This document shows, piece by piece, positions 8,061 to 17,476 of a stretch of 64,000 bases of DNA (position 1 is the first letter of the stretch; every line of letters begins with the position of its first letter). Below the pieces are notes generated by a model. The model was given only the letters and a program-made list of their open reading frames with translations, was not told the origin of the DNA and searched no databases. Origin of the DNA: JAWVFM01 sp963843315 (GTDB lineage Bacteria > Actinomycetota > Thermoleophilia > Solirubrobacterales > 70-9); NCBI GenBank assembly GCA_963843315.1, contig CAWJJU010000007.1, positions 186,001-250,000 of the forward strand, given 5' to 3'. Made by a program: the position numbers and the translations under genes.

Positions 8061-9875
8061 CTAGCCCAGGCGGCCCTTGAGGGCCTCGAGCTCGGCCGAC
8101 AGCTCGCTGGGCAGGTGGTCGCCGAAGCGCGCCAGGTGCTCCTGGACCTGCGGCAGCTGGTCGGCAACCGCCTTGGAGTCGACCGTGAGCAGCTCGCTCA
8201 TCGCGTCCTCGGAGATCGAAAGTCCCTCCGTGTTGATCTCGCCCTCGCCCGGGACGAGCCCGATCGGGGTCTCGACCGCCTCCGCTTCGCCGTCGCAGCG
8301 GCGGAAGATCCACTCGAGGACGCGGCTGTTCTCGCCGTAGCCGGGCCACAGGAACTTGCCGTGCTCGTCCTTGCGGAACCAGTTGACGACGAAGATGCGC
8401 GGCATCTCGTCCGGGTGCTGGGAGGCGACGTCCATCCAGTGCTGGAAGTAGTCGCCCATGTTGTAGCCGCAGAACGGCAGCATCGCCATCGGGTCGAAGC
8501 GCAGCTGCCCGACCTTGCCGGAAGCTGCCGCGGTGGTCTCGGACGACATCGTCGCGCCGAGGAACACCCCGTGATCCCAGTCGAAGGACTCGCAGACCAG
8601 CGGCTGCACCGTGGCGCGGCGGCCGCCGAACAGGAAGGCGTCGATCGGCACGCCGTTCGGGTCGTCCCACTCCGGCGCCACCGACGGGCACTGCTCGATG
8701 GGCGTGGTGAACCGCGCGTTCGGGTGCGCGGCCGGCTCCTCCGAGTCGGGGGTCCACTCGCCGCCCTTCCAGTCGATGGCGTGGGCCGGCGGCTCGCCGG
8801 TCATGCCCTCCCACCACACGTCGCCGTCGTCGGTGAGCGCGCAGTTGGTGAAGATCGTGTTGCGCGCGACGGTGTCCATGGCGTTCGGGTTCGTCTTGTG
8901 CGAGGTGTTGGGCGCGACGCCGAAGAACCCGGCCTCCGGGTTGACCGCGTAGAGGCGCCCGTCCTCGTGGAACTTCATCCACGCGATGTCGTCGCCGATC
9001 GTCTCCACCGTCCAGCCCGGGAGCGTCGGGACCAGCATCGCGAGGTTGGTCTTGCCGCACGCCGACGGGAAGGCGCCGCCGACGTACTTGACCTTGCCCT
9101 CGGGCGAGGTCAGCTTGAGGATCAGCATGTGCTCGGCCAGCCAGCCCCGGTCGCGCGCCATCGCCGAGGCGATTCGCAGCGCGAAGCACTTCTTGCCCAG
9201 CAGCGCGTTGCCGCCGTAGCCGGAGCCGTAGGACCAGATCTCGCGGGTCTCCGGGAAGTGGACGATGTACTTGTTCTCGGCGTCGCAGGGCCAGGGAACG
9301 TCGGCCTCGCCGTCGGCGAGCGGAGCGCCGACCGAGTGGACGCACGGCACGAAGTCGCCGTCGGGGCCGAGCGCGTCGAGGGCGCCCTGCCCCATGCGGG
9401 TCATGAGCCGCATCGAAACCGCCACGTATGGGGAGTCGGTGAGCTGCACCCCGATGTGGCTGATGTGCGAGCCGATCGGACCCATCGAGAAGGGCACCAC
9501 GTAGAGCGTGCGGCCGCGCATGCAGCCCTCGAAAAGGCCGTCCAGGAGCTCGCGCATCTCGCCGGGCTCGCGCCAGTTGTTGGTGGGGCCGGCGCCATCC
9601 TCGTCGGAGCTGCAGATGAAGGTCCGGTCCTCGACCCGGGCGACGTCGCCCGGGTCCGAGCGGGCGAGGAAGGAGCCCGGCCGCTTCGCGTCGGAGAGCC
9701 TCTCGAAGGTGCCGTTCTCGACGAGCTCCTGGCAGAGCCGGTCGTACTCCACGTCCGAGCCGTCGCACCAGTGGACGGAGTCGGGCTGGGTGAGGGCTTC
9801 GATCTCGCCCACCCAGCCGCGCAGCCGCTCGTTCTTGGTGGGGGCCTGGGTGGACGTCGCCGTCGATTCGCTCAA
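8061..9875 (-). CDS. pckG: Phosphoenolpyruvate carboxykinase (GTP)
   Basis: The 604-residue enzyme converts oxaloacetate and GTP to PEP, CO2 and GDP, the first step of gluconeogenesis. Visible motifs are FPSACGKTNLAML (P-loop with the hyper-reactive Cys), GDDIAWMKF (metal site), YGGNALLGKKCFALRIAS and FNWFRKDE-like NWFRKDEHGKFLWPG. Length matches the GTP family (about 600). The TTG start at 9875 has AGGAGCAGG upstream; longer frames to 9980 have no site. It lies beside acyl-CoA and glyoxylate-producing genes, which fits growth on acetate or fatty acids. Confidence 0.95.
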   Translation of the reverse strand: MSESTATSTQAPTKNERLRGWVGEIEALTQPDSVHWCDGSDVEYDRLCQELVENGTFERLSDAKRPGSFLARSDPGDVARVEDRTFICSSDEDGAGPTNNWREPGEMRELLDGLFEGCMRGRTLYVVPFSMGPIGSHISHIGVQLTDSPYVAVSMRLMTRMGQGALDALGPDGDFVPCVHSVGAPLADGEADVPWPCDAENKYIVHFPETREIWSYGSGYGGNALLGKKCFALRIASAMARDRGWLAEHMLILKLTSPEGKVKYVGGAFPSACGKTNLAMLVPTLPGWTVETIGDDIAWMKFHEDGRLYAVNPEAGFFGVAPNTSHKTNPNAMDTVARNTIFTNCALTDDGDVWWEGMTGEPPAHAIDWKGGEWTPDSEEPAAHPNARFTTPIEQCPSVAPEWDDPNGVPIDAFLFGGRRATVQPLVCESFDWDHGVFLGATMSSETTAAASGKVGQLRFDPMAMLPFCGYNMGDYFQHWMDVASQHPDEMPRIFVVNWFRKDEHGKFLWPGYGENSRVLEWIFRRCDGEAEAVETPIGLVPGEGEINTEGLSISEDAMSELLTVDSKAVADQLPQVQEHLARFGDHLPSELSAELEALKGRLG

Positions 9876-10058
9876 GGGATTCCTGCTCCTTATCGGTGAA
9901 TTGGCGCCATAAAGGCCGAACGCCCGCAAAGCTCGCCGCGGGCGTGAAGGCATTGTTACGGAATCGACGGCGGTGCGCACATCCGTACTAATTACTCATC
10001 GCACTATCCGGGGGTGGCCCCGCCAGGCTCCGGCGGCCGCTAGATTCCCCCGCCGCCG

Positions 10059-11276
10059 ATGCGCTTCTACGAGTACGAATCACGCCGGCTCGTCGAGCGG
10101 GCGGGCATACCCGTCACCAAGTACGGCTTCTGCAGGACGCCCGACGAGGCCCGCAAGGCGGCCGAGGACATCGGCGGCCCGACGGTCGTCAAGTCCCAGG
10201 TGCTGACCGGCGGGCGCATGAAGGCGGGCGGGGTGAAGTTCGCCGACACGCCCGAGGAGGCGGCCGAGCACGCGGCGGCGATTCTCGAGCTCGAGATCGG
10301 CGGCCACATGCCGGTCGGCGTCCTGGTCGATCCCAAGGCCGAGGTGGCGCATGAGTACTACGCCGCGGTCCTGTGGGACGGCCGCGCGAAGCGGCCGATG
10401 ATGCTGTTCAGCGACATGGGCGGCATCGACATCGAGGAGGTGGCGGAGACGCATCCCGAGCACGTCGGGCGCGGCCACCTCTCGAACCTCCGCCCGATCT
10501 ACGACTTCGAGGCCAAGCAGACGATCGCCCGTTGCGGCATGACCGGCACTGAGCTCAACCGGGCGACCCCGGTGCTCGCTCGCCTGGCCCGCCTGCAGCG
10601 CGACTACGACATGACGCTGGCCGAGATCAACCCCCTCGCCCGCCTCGCCGACGGCACCTTCGTGGCCCTGGACGCCCATATGGAGATGGAGGACGAGGCG
10701 GTCGGCCGCCACAAGAAGATGCTGACCGAGATCGGCGTCGACCTGGACGAGCCGCGCGAGCTCTACGAGCCGTCGGAGTTCGAGCGCAACGTCAAGGCGA
10801 TCGACGCCGCCGACCACCGCGGCGTGATCCAGGGCAAGGACCATGGCTTCCACGGCAACATCGGCCTGGTGATCGGCGCCGGCGGTGGCTCGCTGACGCT
10901 CACCGACGCCGTGCGCTCTCAGGGCGGCAAGCCCGCCAACTACGCCGAGATCGGCGGCAACCCGTCGGTCTCGAAGTCCTGCGGCCTGGCCAAGGCGGTG
11001 CTGTCCAAGGACGGTGTCGAGAAGATCGCGGTGATGATGTCGATCGTCTCCAACACCCGGGTCGACATCGTCGCCCGGGGGGTGATCAAGGCGTGCCTGG
11101 AGCTCGGCAAGGACCCCGCCGAGACCATCGCGATCTTCCGCATCCCGGGCGCCTGGGAAGACGAGGGCTACAAGATCCTCGACAAATACGGGATCGAGTA
11201 CTGCGACCGCTCGGTCTCGATGTGGGAGGCCGCGGGTCGCGCGGTGGCGAAGGTGCAGGGAGGCGCGACGCCATGA
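10059..11276 (+). CDS. sucC: Succinate-CoA ligase beta subunit-like (possibly malate-CoA ligase)
   Basis: The 405-residue protein has the ATP-grasp fold of SucC/MtkA: N-terminal YESRRLVERAGIPVTKYG, VVKSQVLTGGRMKAGGVKF for nucleotide binding, LAEINPLA (Mg site) and the C-terminal GAGGGSLTLTDAV and GNPSVS segments typical of the CoA-ligase domain. It makes succinyl-CoA (or malyl-CoA) with the alpha subunit. The gene overlaps the alpha gene by ATGA. Beside a malyl-CoA lyase, malate-CoA ligase activity is a reasonable alternative. The sequence departs noticeably from housekeeping SucC, so specificity is open. Confidence 0.85.
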   Translation: MRFYEYESRRLVERAGIPVTKYGFCRTPDEARKAAEDIGGPTVVKSQVLTGGRMKAGGVKFADTPEEAAEHAAAILELEIGGHMPVGVLVDPKAEVAHEYYAAVLWDGRAKRPMMLFSDMGGIDIEEVAETHPEHVGRGHLSNLRPIYDFEAKQTIARCGMTGTELNRATPVLARLARLQRDYDMTLAEINPLARLADGTFVALDAHMEMEDEAVGRHKKMLTEIGVDLDEPRELYEPSEFERNVKAIDAADHRGVIQGKDHGFHGNIGLVIGAGGGSLTLTDAVRSQGGKPANYAEIGGNPSVSKSCGLAKAVLSKDGVEKIAVMMSIVSNTRVDIVARGVIKACLELGKDPAETIAIFRIPGAWEDEGYKILDKYGIEYCDRSVSMWEAAGRAVAKVQGGATP

Positions 11277-12184
11277 GCGTCCTGCTGAATGAGGACTTCA
11301 CCTTCATCGTCCAGGGCATCACCGGGCGCGAGGCCGTGAACCTCACCCGCGAGTGCCTGGACTTCGGCTCCAAGATCGTCGGCGGCGTGACCCCGGGCCG
11401 CAAGGGCCGCGATGTCCACGGCGTGCCGGTCTTCGACACCGTCGAGCAGGTGGTCGAGCACCACGGCTCCGCGCCCGACGGCGCGGTCGTCACCGTCCCC
11501 CCCGCGTTCACCAAGGACGCCGTCGTCGAGGCCATTGAGAACGGCGTCAAGCTCATCGTCGTCGTCACCGAGCGCATCCCCCGCCGCGACGTCGCCGAGA
11601 TGGTCGAGCTGGCCGGCATGCGCGGCGCGCGCATCATCGGCCCCAACTGCCTTGGGCTGATCACTCCCGGCGTCGCCAAGATGGGCGGCATCGGCGGCCC
11701 CGCCAAGGACGCGGCCAAGGCCTACGTGGCCGGCTCGGTCGGCGTGATGAGCCGCTCGGGAGGGATGACCACCGAGATCTCGTCAACCCTCACCGCCGCG
11801 GGCCTCGGCGTCTCAACCGCCATCTCCATCGGCGGCGACGCAATCATCGGCTCCACCTACGCCGAGCTGATGCCGCTCTTCGAGGCCGACGAGCAGACCG
11901 AGGCGATCGTGATCTACACGGAGCCGGGCGGGCGCATGGAGGCCGAGCTCGTCGATTGGCGCGAGGCCAACGGCTCCCGCCTGCCGATTGTCGCCTTCAT
12001 GGCCGGGCGCTTCATGGACGACGAGGAGATGCAGGGCATGAGCTTCGGCCACGCCGGCACGATCGTCGAGGGCAAGGAGGACTCCGCCACCGAGAAGATC
12101 GCCCGGCTCGAGGCGGCCGGCATCCCCGTGGTCGAGCGGATCGACCACATCCCCGACGCCGTCAAGGAGAAGCTGGGCTCATGA
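11273..12184 (+). CDS. sucD: Succinate-CoA ligase alpha subunit-like (possibly malate-CoA ligase)
   Basis: The 303-residue protein has an N-terminal Rossmann CoA-binding domain (FIVQGITGREAVNLTRE, VGGVTPGRKG) and a ligase domain with GPNCLGLITPG and SRSGGMTTEI. The phosphohistidine is His of MSFGHAGTIVEGKED; in SucD the same GHAG motif carries the phosphoryl group. Its ATG overlaps the beta stop and its own stop overlaps the ferredoxin ATG, so the three genes are translationally coupled. An insertion before the His loop (FMAGRFMDDEEMQGMSFGHAG) makes it slightly longer than E. coli SucD. Confidence 0.85.
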   Translation: MSVLLNEDFTFIVQGITGREAVNLTRECLDFGSKIVGGVTPGRKGRDVHGVPVFDTVEQVVEHHGSAPDGAVVTVPPAFTKDAVVEAIENGVKLIVVVTERIPRRDVAEMVELAGMRGARIIGPNCLGLITPGVAKMGGIGGPAKDAAKAYVAGSVGVMSRSGGMTTEISSTLTAAGLGVSTAISIGGDAIIGSTYAELMPLFEADEQTEAIVIYTEPGGRMEAELVDWREANGSRLPIVAFMAGRFMDDEEMQGMSFGHAGTIVEGKEDSATEKIARLEAAGIPVVERIDHIPDAVKEKLGS

Positions 12185-12426
12185 GCGATCTCGACGGGAC
12201 CTTCATCGCGGTCGACATCGATCCCTCCGTCGCCGGCGACGCCGAGCTGGCGCGCAAGCTCGAGGAGGTCTGCCCCGTGGACATCTTCAAGGCGACCGAC
12301 TCCGGCGTCGAGATCGTCCGCGAGAACCTGGACGAGTGCGTGCTGTGCGAGCTGTGCCTCGACGCCGCCCCCGACGGAGCGGTCGTCGTCCGCAAGCTCT
12401 ACGACGGCACCGAGCTGCGCCACTAG
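12181..12426 (+). CDS. Small single-cluster ferredoxin coupled to the CoA ligase genes
   Basis: The 81-residue protein has Cys31-Pro and C53-x2-C56-x2-C59. In two-cluster ferredoxins, cluster II is held by the fifth to seventh Cys plus the fourth Cys before Pro; exactly this set is kept here and the cluster I set is absent. So one [4Fe-4S] cluster is predicted, recalling FixX and similar minimal ferredoxins. The ATG overlaps the alpha-subunit stop (ATGA). Its link to a CoA ligase is unexplained; it may serve an oxidoreductase encoded elsewhere. Confidence 0.75.
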   Translation: MSDLDGTFIAVDIDPSVAGDAELARKLEEVCPVDIFKATDSGVEIVRENLDECVLCELCLDAAPDGAVVVRKLYDGTELRH

Positions 12427-12450
12427 CTCCCAACGCGCGAGGATGCTCGC

Positions 12451-13119
12451 GTGCTGGCCCTCCTCGCGCTCGTCGTGTCCATCGCCCTGGCCGACGCCGT
12501 CAACCCCGCGACGGTCGCGCCCGCGCTCTATCTCGCCACCACCGAGCGCCCGGTGCGGCGGCTGTGGGCCTTCGCCGGGGCCTTCTTCGCCGTCAACGTC
12601 GTCGGCGGGATCGCGATCGTGCTCGGGCCGGGTCAGCTCGTTCTGTCGCTGGTTCCCGACGTGGAGGAGACCGCGCGCCACGCGATCGAGCTCGGCATCG
12701 GGATGGTCTTGATCGCGGGAGCCGTTGCGCTCGCGCTCTCCCGAGGCCCGGCCCAGCCCTCCCCGGCGCCGTCCTCACCCGGCTCGCCGCGCGGCGCGGC
12801 GGCCCTCGGCGCCACGATCGCCGCGCTCGAGCTTCCCACGGCCCTCCCCTACTTCGCGGCCATCGCCGCGATCGTCGGCTCGGGCGAGCCGCTGGTCACC
12901 CAGCTCCTGCTGATCGTGCTCTTCAACGCGGTCTTCGTCTCTCCAGTGCTGGCGATGATCGCGATGGTGGCCCTCGCCGGCGACCGGGGAGCCGCGCGTC
13001 TGCGCTCCGCGGGCGACTGGCTTCGAGCGCACTGGCGGTCGCTGTTCAGCATGCTCGCGGGCGCGGCCGGCCTGCTCCTGGTCGTGCTCGGCGCATCCGG
13101 CCTCGCCGGGCTTCGCTAG
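12451..13119 (+). CDS. GAP/LysE-like multi-pass membrane protein
   Basis: The 222-residue protein starts at GTG 12451 and has about six hydrophobic segments, with ADAVNPATVAPALYLA in the first helix and ALELPTALPYFAAIAAI in the fourth. This layout (a conserved N-P in helix 1, a second P-x-x-L-P-Y element) is that of the GAP/Sap family within the LysE transporter superfamily, which is proposed to export small molecules or glycolipids. The substrate is unknown. It follows the ferredoxin gene by 24 bases. Confidence 0.6.
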   Translation: MLALLALVVSIALADAVNPATVAPALYLATTERPVRRLWAFAGAFFAVNVVGGIAIVLGPGQLVLSLVPDVEETARHAIELGIGMVLIAGAVALALSRGPAQPSPAPSSPGSPRGAAALGATIAALELPTALPYFAAIAAIVGSGEPLVTQLLLIVLFNAVFVSPVLAMIAMVALAGDRGAARLRSAGDWLRAHWRSLFSMLAGAAGLLLVVLGASGLAGLR

Positions 13120-13163
13120 GACGGGAAGCCGCCCGCTCCGCCGCTTCGGGCAACATTGCCCGC

Positions 13164-13733
13164 ATGAGCTCCAGCGCCGCGGCCGACGCGATCGTCTCCA
13201 CCCCCGCCGAACGGGCTGCCCTCGACGCTCTGCGCGACGCCGCCGGCGAGTCGAACGGCCCGATGGAGCGCCACGGCGTGAGGATCCACCGGATCGTCTG
13301 TGAGATGGCCCGCCGGCGCGGCGAGGCGATCGACCCCGAGGTGGTGGCCGTCACCGCCTTCCTGCACGATGCCGGCCTCTACGACCGCGCCTCGCGCGGC
13401 GGCGTGTACGTCAAGGACGGAGCCGAGTTCGCGCGTGAGGTCCTCGAGCCCTTCGGCTGGAGCGAGGACCGGCTGCGCCTGTGCGCCGACGCGATCGAGC
13501 GCCACCACGAGCTGCGCCCCCAATGGAGCCGCGGCGCCGAGGTCGAGCTGGTGCGACGCGCCGACCTGGTGGACCTGATGGGCGGGGTCATCGGCTGGGG
13601 CGTGCCCCGGTCCTGGCTGCGCTCGCTGAACGCCTCGGTCCCGCGCGACGGCGCCTATCGGGAGGTAGCGCGCCTGCTGGGTCACGCCGCCAAGGAGCGA
13701 CCGCTCACCCTCCCGCGGATCTTCCTGCGATGA
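13164..13733 (+). CDS. HD-domain metal-dependent phosphohydrolase
   Basis: The 189-residue cytoplasmic protein carries the HD-superfamily ligand order: H in HGVRIHRIV, HD in AFLHDAGLYD, H in IERHHELRP and D in RRADLVDLMGG. It probably hydrolyses a phosphate ester or nucleotide; the substrate is not predictable. The ATG at 13164 is the best start. Its stop overlaps the acyl-CoA ligase ATG, so the two genes form one operon. Confidence 0.8.
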   Translation: MSSSAAADAIVSTPAERAALDALRDAAGESNGPMERHGVRIHRIVCEMARRRGEAIDPEVVAVTAFLHDAGLYDRASRGGVYVKDGAEFAREVLEPFGWSEDRLRLCADAIERHHELRPQWSRGAEVELVRRADLVDLMGGVIGWGVPRSWLRSLNASVPRDGAYREVARLLGHAAKERPLTLPRIFLR

Positions 13734-15176
13734 ACTTCGCCGAGGACGTCCTCGAGCGCTTTCCCTCCTCGCGCCCGGCGCTCGTCACGATCTCGGCCGA
13801 CGGCGGGCGGCGGGTGTGGGCGTTCGGCGAGCTGATCGCGCGCAGCGCGGGCCTGGCGGGCGCCTTCGCCGACCGCGGCGTGCGACGCGGCGACGTGGTG
13901 ATGACGCTCGTGGGCAGCCGGATCGAATGGGTGCTGGCGCTGCTCGCCTGCTGGCGGATGGGCGCCGTCGCGCTGCCCTGCAACACGCAGCTTCGCCGCC
14001 ACGACCTCGAGCTGCGCGCCGCGGTCGCGAACCCGGCTCTCTGCGTCGGCGAGGAGTCGCTGCTCGGCGAGCTGCCGCCGTCCGTGGAGGCGATGACCCT
14101 CGCGGAGGTGGCCGCGACGATGGACGAGGAGAGCCCCCAGGCGCCGCCGCTGGACCCCGCCGACCTCGACCCCGCCGACCCCGCCCTGATCGTCTTCACC
14201 TCCGGCACGACGGGCGAGCCGCGAGCCGCAGTGCACCCGCAGAGCTACCTTCCCGGCCAGCACACGCAGGCGACCCGGTGGATGGCCGCCAGGCCCGGCG
14301 AGCTGGTGTGGTGCACCACGGCCACGGGCTGGTCGAAGTCGGCGCGCAACGTCTTCGTCGCGCCGTGGATCTGCGGAGCCGCCGCGCTGCTCGCCGACGC
14401 GCGCTTCGACCCCGACGGGCGCCTCGACGTGTGCGAGCGCGAGGGCGTCAACGTGCTCTGCCAGGCGCCGACCGAGTACCGGATGATCGCCAAGCGAGCC
14501 GAGCTGCGCCCCCTGCCGGACATGCGCCGGATGGTGTCGGCCGGCGAGGCGCTGAACCCCGAGGTGATCGACACGTTCCGCGGCGCCATGGGGATCGAGG
14601 TGGCCGACGGATACGGGCAGACGGAGACCGGCCACATCACCGGCAACCTCGACGGCGACGCCGTCCGGGTCGGCTCGATGGGCCGACCTCTGCCGGGGTT
14701 CGAGACGCGGATCACAGAGGGCCAGCTCGAGGTCCGCGCCGCGAGCTGCCCCACGTTCTTCTCCCGCTACCTGGACTCCGAGCCGTTCGACGGCGAGTGG
14801 TGGCCCACCGGCGACATGGTGCGCGCCGACGACGACGGCTACCTCTTCTACGAGGGGCGCGCCGACGACCTCATCGTCGAGCTCGGGGTACCGGATCGGC
14901 CCGTTCGAGGTGGAGTCGGCGCTGCTGACACACCCGGCGGTCGCCGAGGCCGCCGCGGTTGCGGCCCCCGACCCCGAGCGCGGCTCGGTGGTGCGGGCGA
15001 TCGTGGTGCTGAGATCCGGCGCGGGATCCGACGAGCTGGCGAAGGAGCTTCAGGAGCACGTAAAGACGGTCGCGGCGCCGTACAAGTTCCCGCGCATCGT
15101 CGAGTTCACCGACGAGCTGCCCAAGACCGCCAGCGGAAAGATCAAGCGCGCCGAGCTTCGGGGCGCGGCCCGCTAG
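13730..15176 (+). CDS. AMP-dependent acyl-CoA synthetase, broken by a one-base insertion
   Basis: The N-terminal part (13730 to about 14875) has the adenylate-forming motifs FTSGTTGEPRAAVHP, YGQTETGHITGN and PTGDMVRADDDGYLFYEGRADD. The continuation GYRIGPFEVESALLTHPAV and the catalytic-Lys motif TASGKIKRAEL lie in the next frame and end at 15176. Deleting the G at about 14876 restores DDLISSSGYRIGPFEVES, the family consensus. The repaired protein has about 480 residues and resembles medium-chain acyl-CoA synthetases. Without repair the catalytic C-terminal domain is lost, so this is either a sequencing error or a fresh pseudogene. The ATG overlaps the HD gene stop. Confidence 0.8.
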
Positions 15177-15178
15177 CC

Positions 15179-16318
15179 GTGGCCAGGTCCCCGCGCGCCG
15201 CCTTCGCGGGCATCTTCGCCGTGACCCTGCTCTCCCTGATGGGCGTGGGCGCCGTCCTGCCCGTCATCCCGCACTACGTTCGCGGCCCGCTCGGGCGTGG
15301 CGACTTCTGGGTTGGCGTGGCGATCGGCGCCTTTGCCCTCACCGCCCTGGCCGGGCGGCCTCTTGCGGGACGCGTGGCCGATCGCCGTGGACGTCGTCCC
15401 GTCGTCGCGGCGGGAGCGGCCCTCGCCGCGATCGGCGGCCTGATGTACCTGCTGCCGCTTGGCCTGCCCGGCCTGCTGGCCGCGCGCCTCGTCCTCGGCC
15501 TGGGCGAGGGAGCCGTGTTCACCGCCGGCGCCACCTGGGTCGTGGACCTCGCGCCGGAGGGCCGGCGCGGGCGGGTGATCGGCCTCTACGGACTTGCGGT
15601 TTGGAGCGGGCTCAGCCTCGGGCCGCCGATCGGCGACGCGCTGCTGCGCGCGTCGAGCTTCGACGCCGTGTGGATCTTCGCGGCTTCCGCGCCCGCGATC
15701 GGCACAATCATCGCCCTCGCGCTCCCCGACCCCTACACCCCCGAACCCAGCCTCGAGCGCGTCCCGCTGATCGCCCGCGAGTCGATCCGCCCCGGCGCCG
15801 CGCTGTCGATGGCGACGATCGGCTACGCGGCCATGGCCTCGTTCCTGGTGCTCGATCTCGACCACCAGGGCATCGGCCACGGGGCCACCGCGTTCACCGC
15901 GTTCGCGCTGACGGTGGTCGCGACGCGGGTGGTCGCCGGCAACCTGCCCGACCGGATCGGGCCTCTGCGCTGCGCCGCCGGCGCCGCCATCGTCGAGGCG
16001 ATCGGCCTGTCCCTCATCGCGCTTGCGCACAGCCTGCCCGTCGCGCTCGCGGGCTCCCTCGCGATGGGCAGCGCCTTCGCGCTGCTCTACCCCTCGCTGT
16101 CGCTCGTGGTCGTCAACAGGGTCCCCGAGGAGCGCCGCGGCGCCGCTCTCGGGACCTTCACCGCCTTCTTCGACGCCGGCGTCGGGTTGGGCGCCCCCAT
16201 CACCGGCATCGCAGCAACGCTCGGCGGCTACTCGGCCGCGTTTTGGGTCGCCGCCGCCGGCGCGATGGGCACCGCGATCGCGGTGGGATCGTGGTTGCGA
16301 GCCACGCGCACCGCCTGA
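15179..16318 (+). CDS. MFS transporter, DHA1-type exporter-like
   Basis: The 379-residue membrane protein has 11-12 hydrophobic segments. The loop 2-3 signature GRPLAGRVADRRGRRPVV and the ARLVLGLGEGAVFTAGATWVVDLAP segment are typical of major facilitator drug/metabolite exporters. The GTG start at 15179 lies two bases after the acyl-CoA ligase stop, so it belongs to the same operon. The upstream ligase frame runs into this one only because of the ligase frameshift. The substrate is unknown. Confidence 0.85.
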   Translation: MARSPRAAFAGIFAVTLLSLMGVGAVLPVIPHYVRGPLGRGDFWVGVAIGAFALTALAGRPLAGRVADRRGRRPVVAAGAALAAIGGLMYLLPLGLPGLLAARLVLGLGEGAVFTAGATWVVDLAPEGRRGRVIGLYGLAVWSGLSLGPPIGDALLRASSFDAVWIFAASAPAIGTIIALALPDPYTPEPSLERVPLIARESIRPGAALSMATIGYAAMASFLVLDLDHQGIGHGATAFTAFALTVVATRVVAGNLPDRIGPLRCAAGAAIVEAIGLSLIALAHSLPVALAGSLAMGSAFALLYPSLSLVVVNRVPEERRGAALGTFTAFFDAGVGLGAPITGIAATLGGYSAAFWVAAAGAMGTAIAVGSWLRATRTA

Positions 16319-16321
16319 GCG

Positions 16322-17364
16322 TCAGAACAGCGAGGCCTGGCGCACGCGCGGTTCCGCGAAACCGCCATCGCTCCCGCGCCGGCGCGACCGGACGGCTCGC
16401 GTGCCGCCCGCCCCGCGCACACCGCGCGGGCCGGAGCGCGAACGCGCCAATTCGCTCAGCCGCCTGCGCTCCGCTTCGGGCAGGTAGGCGCCGCGGGCAT
16501 AGAGCTCCTCGTAGCGCGGCAGCAGGTCCGGCCGGTACTGGCGCAGCCAATCGAAGAAGATTCCCCGGACCTCACCGCGGAGGTGCAGCCCGACGCCGGC
16601 GACCGAGCCCGCGCCGGCCTCGCCGATCAGCTCGAGCAACGGCTCGACCTGCTCGGGCGCATCGTTCACTCCAGGGATGAGCGGCGCGACCAGCACGCCG
16701 GTGGCGATCCCCGCTCGCGCGAGCTCGGCCAGCGCCTCGATCCGCTTGCGCGGGTGCGGCGTGTGCGGCTCGGTCTCGCGCCAGGCCCGCTCGTCGAGCG
16801 TCGGGATGGACAGGTTGGCGACGAAGTCGGTGCGCTCCGATATCTCGCGGAACAGATCGAGGTCGCGTAGCAGCAACGGCGACTTGGTGAGCACCGAGCA
16901 CGGGTTGGCGTAGTCGCGCATCGCCTCCCAGATCCCGCGCGTCAGCCCGTAGCGGCGCTCGACCCACTGGTACGGATCCGTGTTGGTGCCGAGCGCGACG
17001 TGCTCCCCGCGCCACGAGGGCCGGCGCAGCTCGGCGCGCACGAGCTCGGGCGCGTTGACCTTGACGACGATCTCGCGCTCGAAGTCCTCGCGCGCGTTCA
17101 GGTCCAGATAGGTGTGCGTGGGGCGGGCGAAGCAGTAGACCTGGTTAAGACGCACGCATGGGTGCAGCCGCGGTAGGGGTTGATCGTCCAGCGGAACGGC
17201 ATCCTCGAGCGCTCGGGCACGTGGTTGAGCGCTGAGCGCGCCTGCACCTCGTGAAACCGAATGCCGAGAGCCTCCGGAGCTTCAAAGGTCCGGACCACTG
17301 AATTACCCACGCCCGCGAGCCGCCCCTGCGTGCGGTCTCCTTCTTCCAGGTTCTTCCAGCGCAC
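16322..17364 (-). CDS. Rv2578c-family radical SAM protein, interrupted in its cluster motif
   Basis: The repaired product begins VRWKNLEEGDR and contains the radical SAM cluster motif C-x3-C-x2-C (RGCTHAC then VYCFARPTHTYLDLN), TNTDPYQWVERRYGLTR and a C-terminal Arg-rich tail. Eleven extra bases at 17141-17151 split the motif between the second and third Cys and change frame. Apart from that the protein is complete, about 340 residues. Family members belong to the spore photoproduct lyase-like branch of radical SAM proteins of unknown reaction. GTG 17364 is chosen because the family starts with MRW. A LexA box abuts the start. Confidence 0.75.
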
Positions 17365-17377
17365 GAACACATGTTCG
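17364..17377 (-). promoter_or_regulatory. LexA (SOS) box
   Basis: CGAACATGTGTTCG read on the minus strand is a perfect match to the CGAAC-N4-GTTCG box of Gram-positive LexA. It ends at the first base of the radical SAM start codon. A near-identical box lies in the lexA promoter of this window. It predicts DNA-damage induction of the radical SAM gene. No clear -10 or -35 element is visible upstream. Confidence 0.85.
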
Positions 17378-17476
17378 CACGCGGGGCGGACGGCTCAGCT
17401 GGCCGGTCGTGCAGATCGGCAGCGGATCAGGTCGCAGATCGACCCGGGGCGTCGCCCGACGCCCTGGCAGGGGCCC

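Noticed and set aside
13481..16318. A 945-codon frame fusing the acyl-CoA ligase to the MFS transporter
   Set aside because: It arises only because the ligase frameshift removes the stop at 15176; the MFS gene has its own GTG start two bases after that stop.
17141..17151. A tiny GT...AG intron in the radical SAM gene
   Set aside because: The minus-strand 11-base insert begins GT and ends AG, but no bacterial splicing system uses such a short intron; an indel is the simple explanation.
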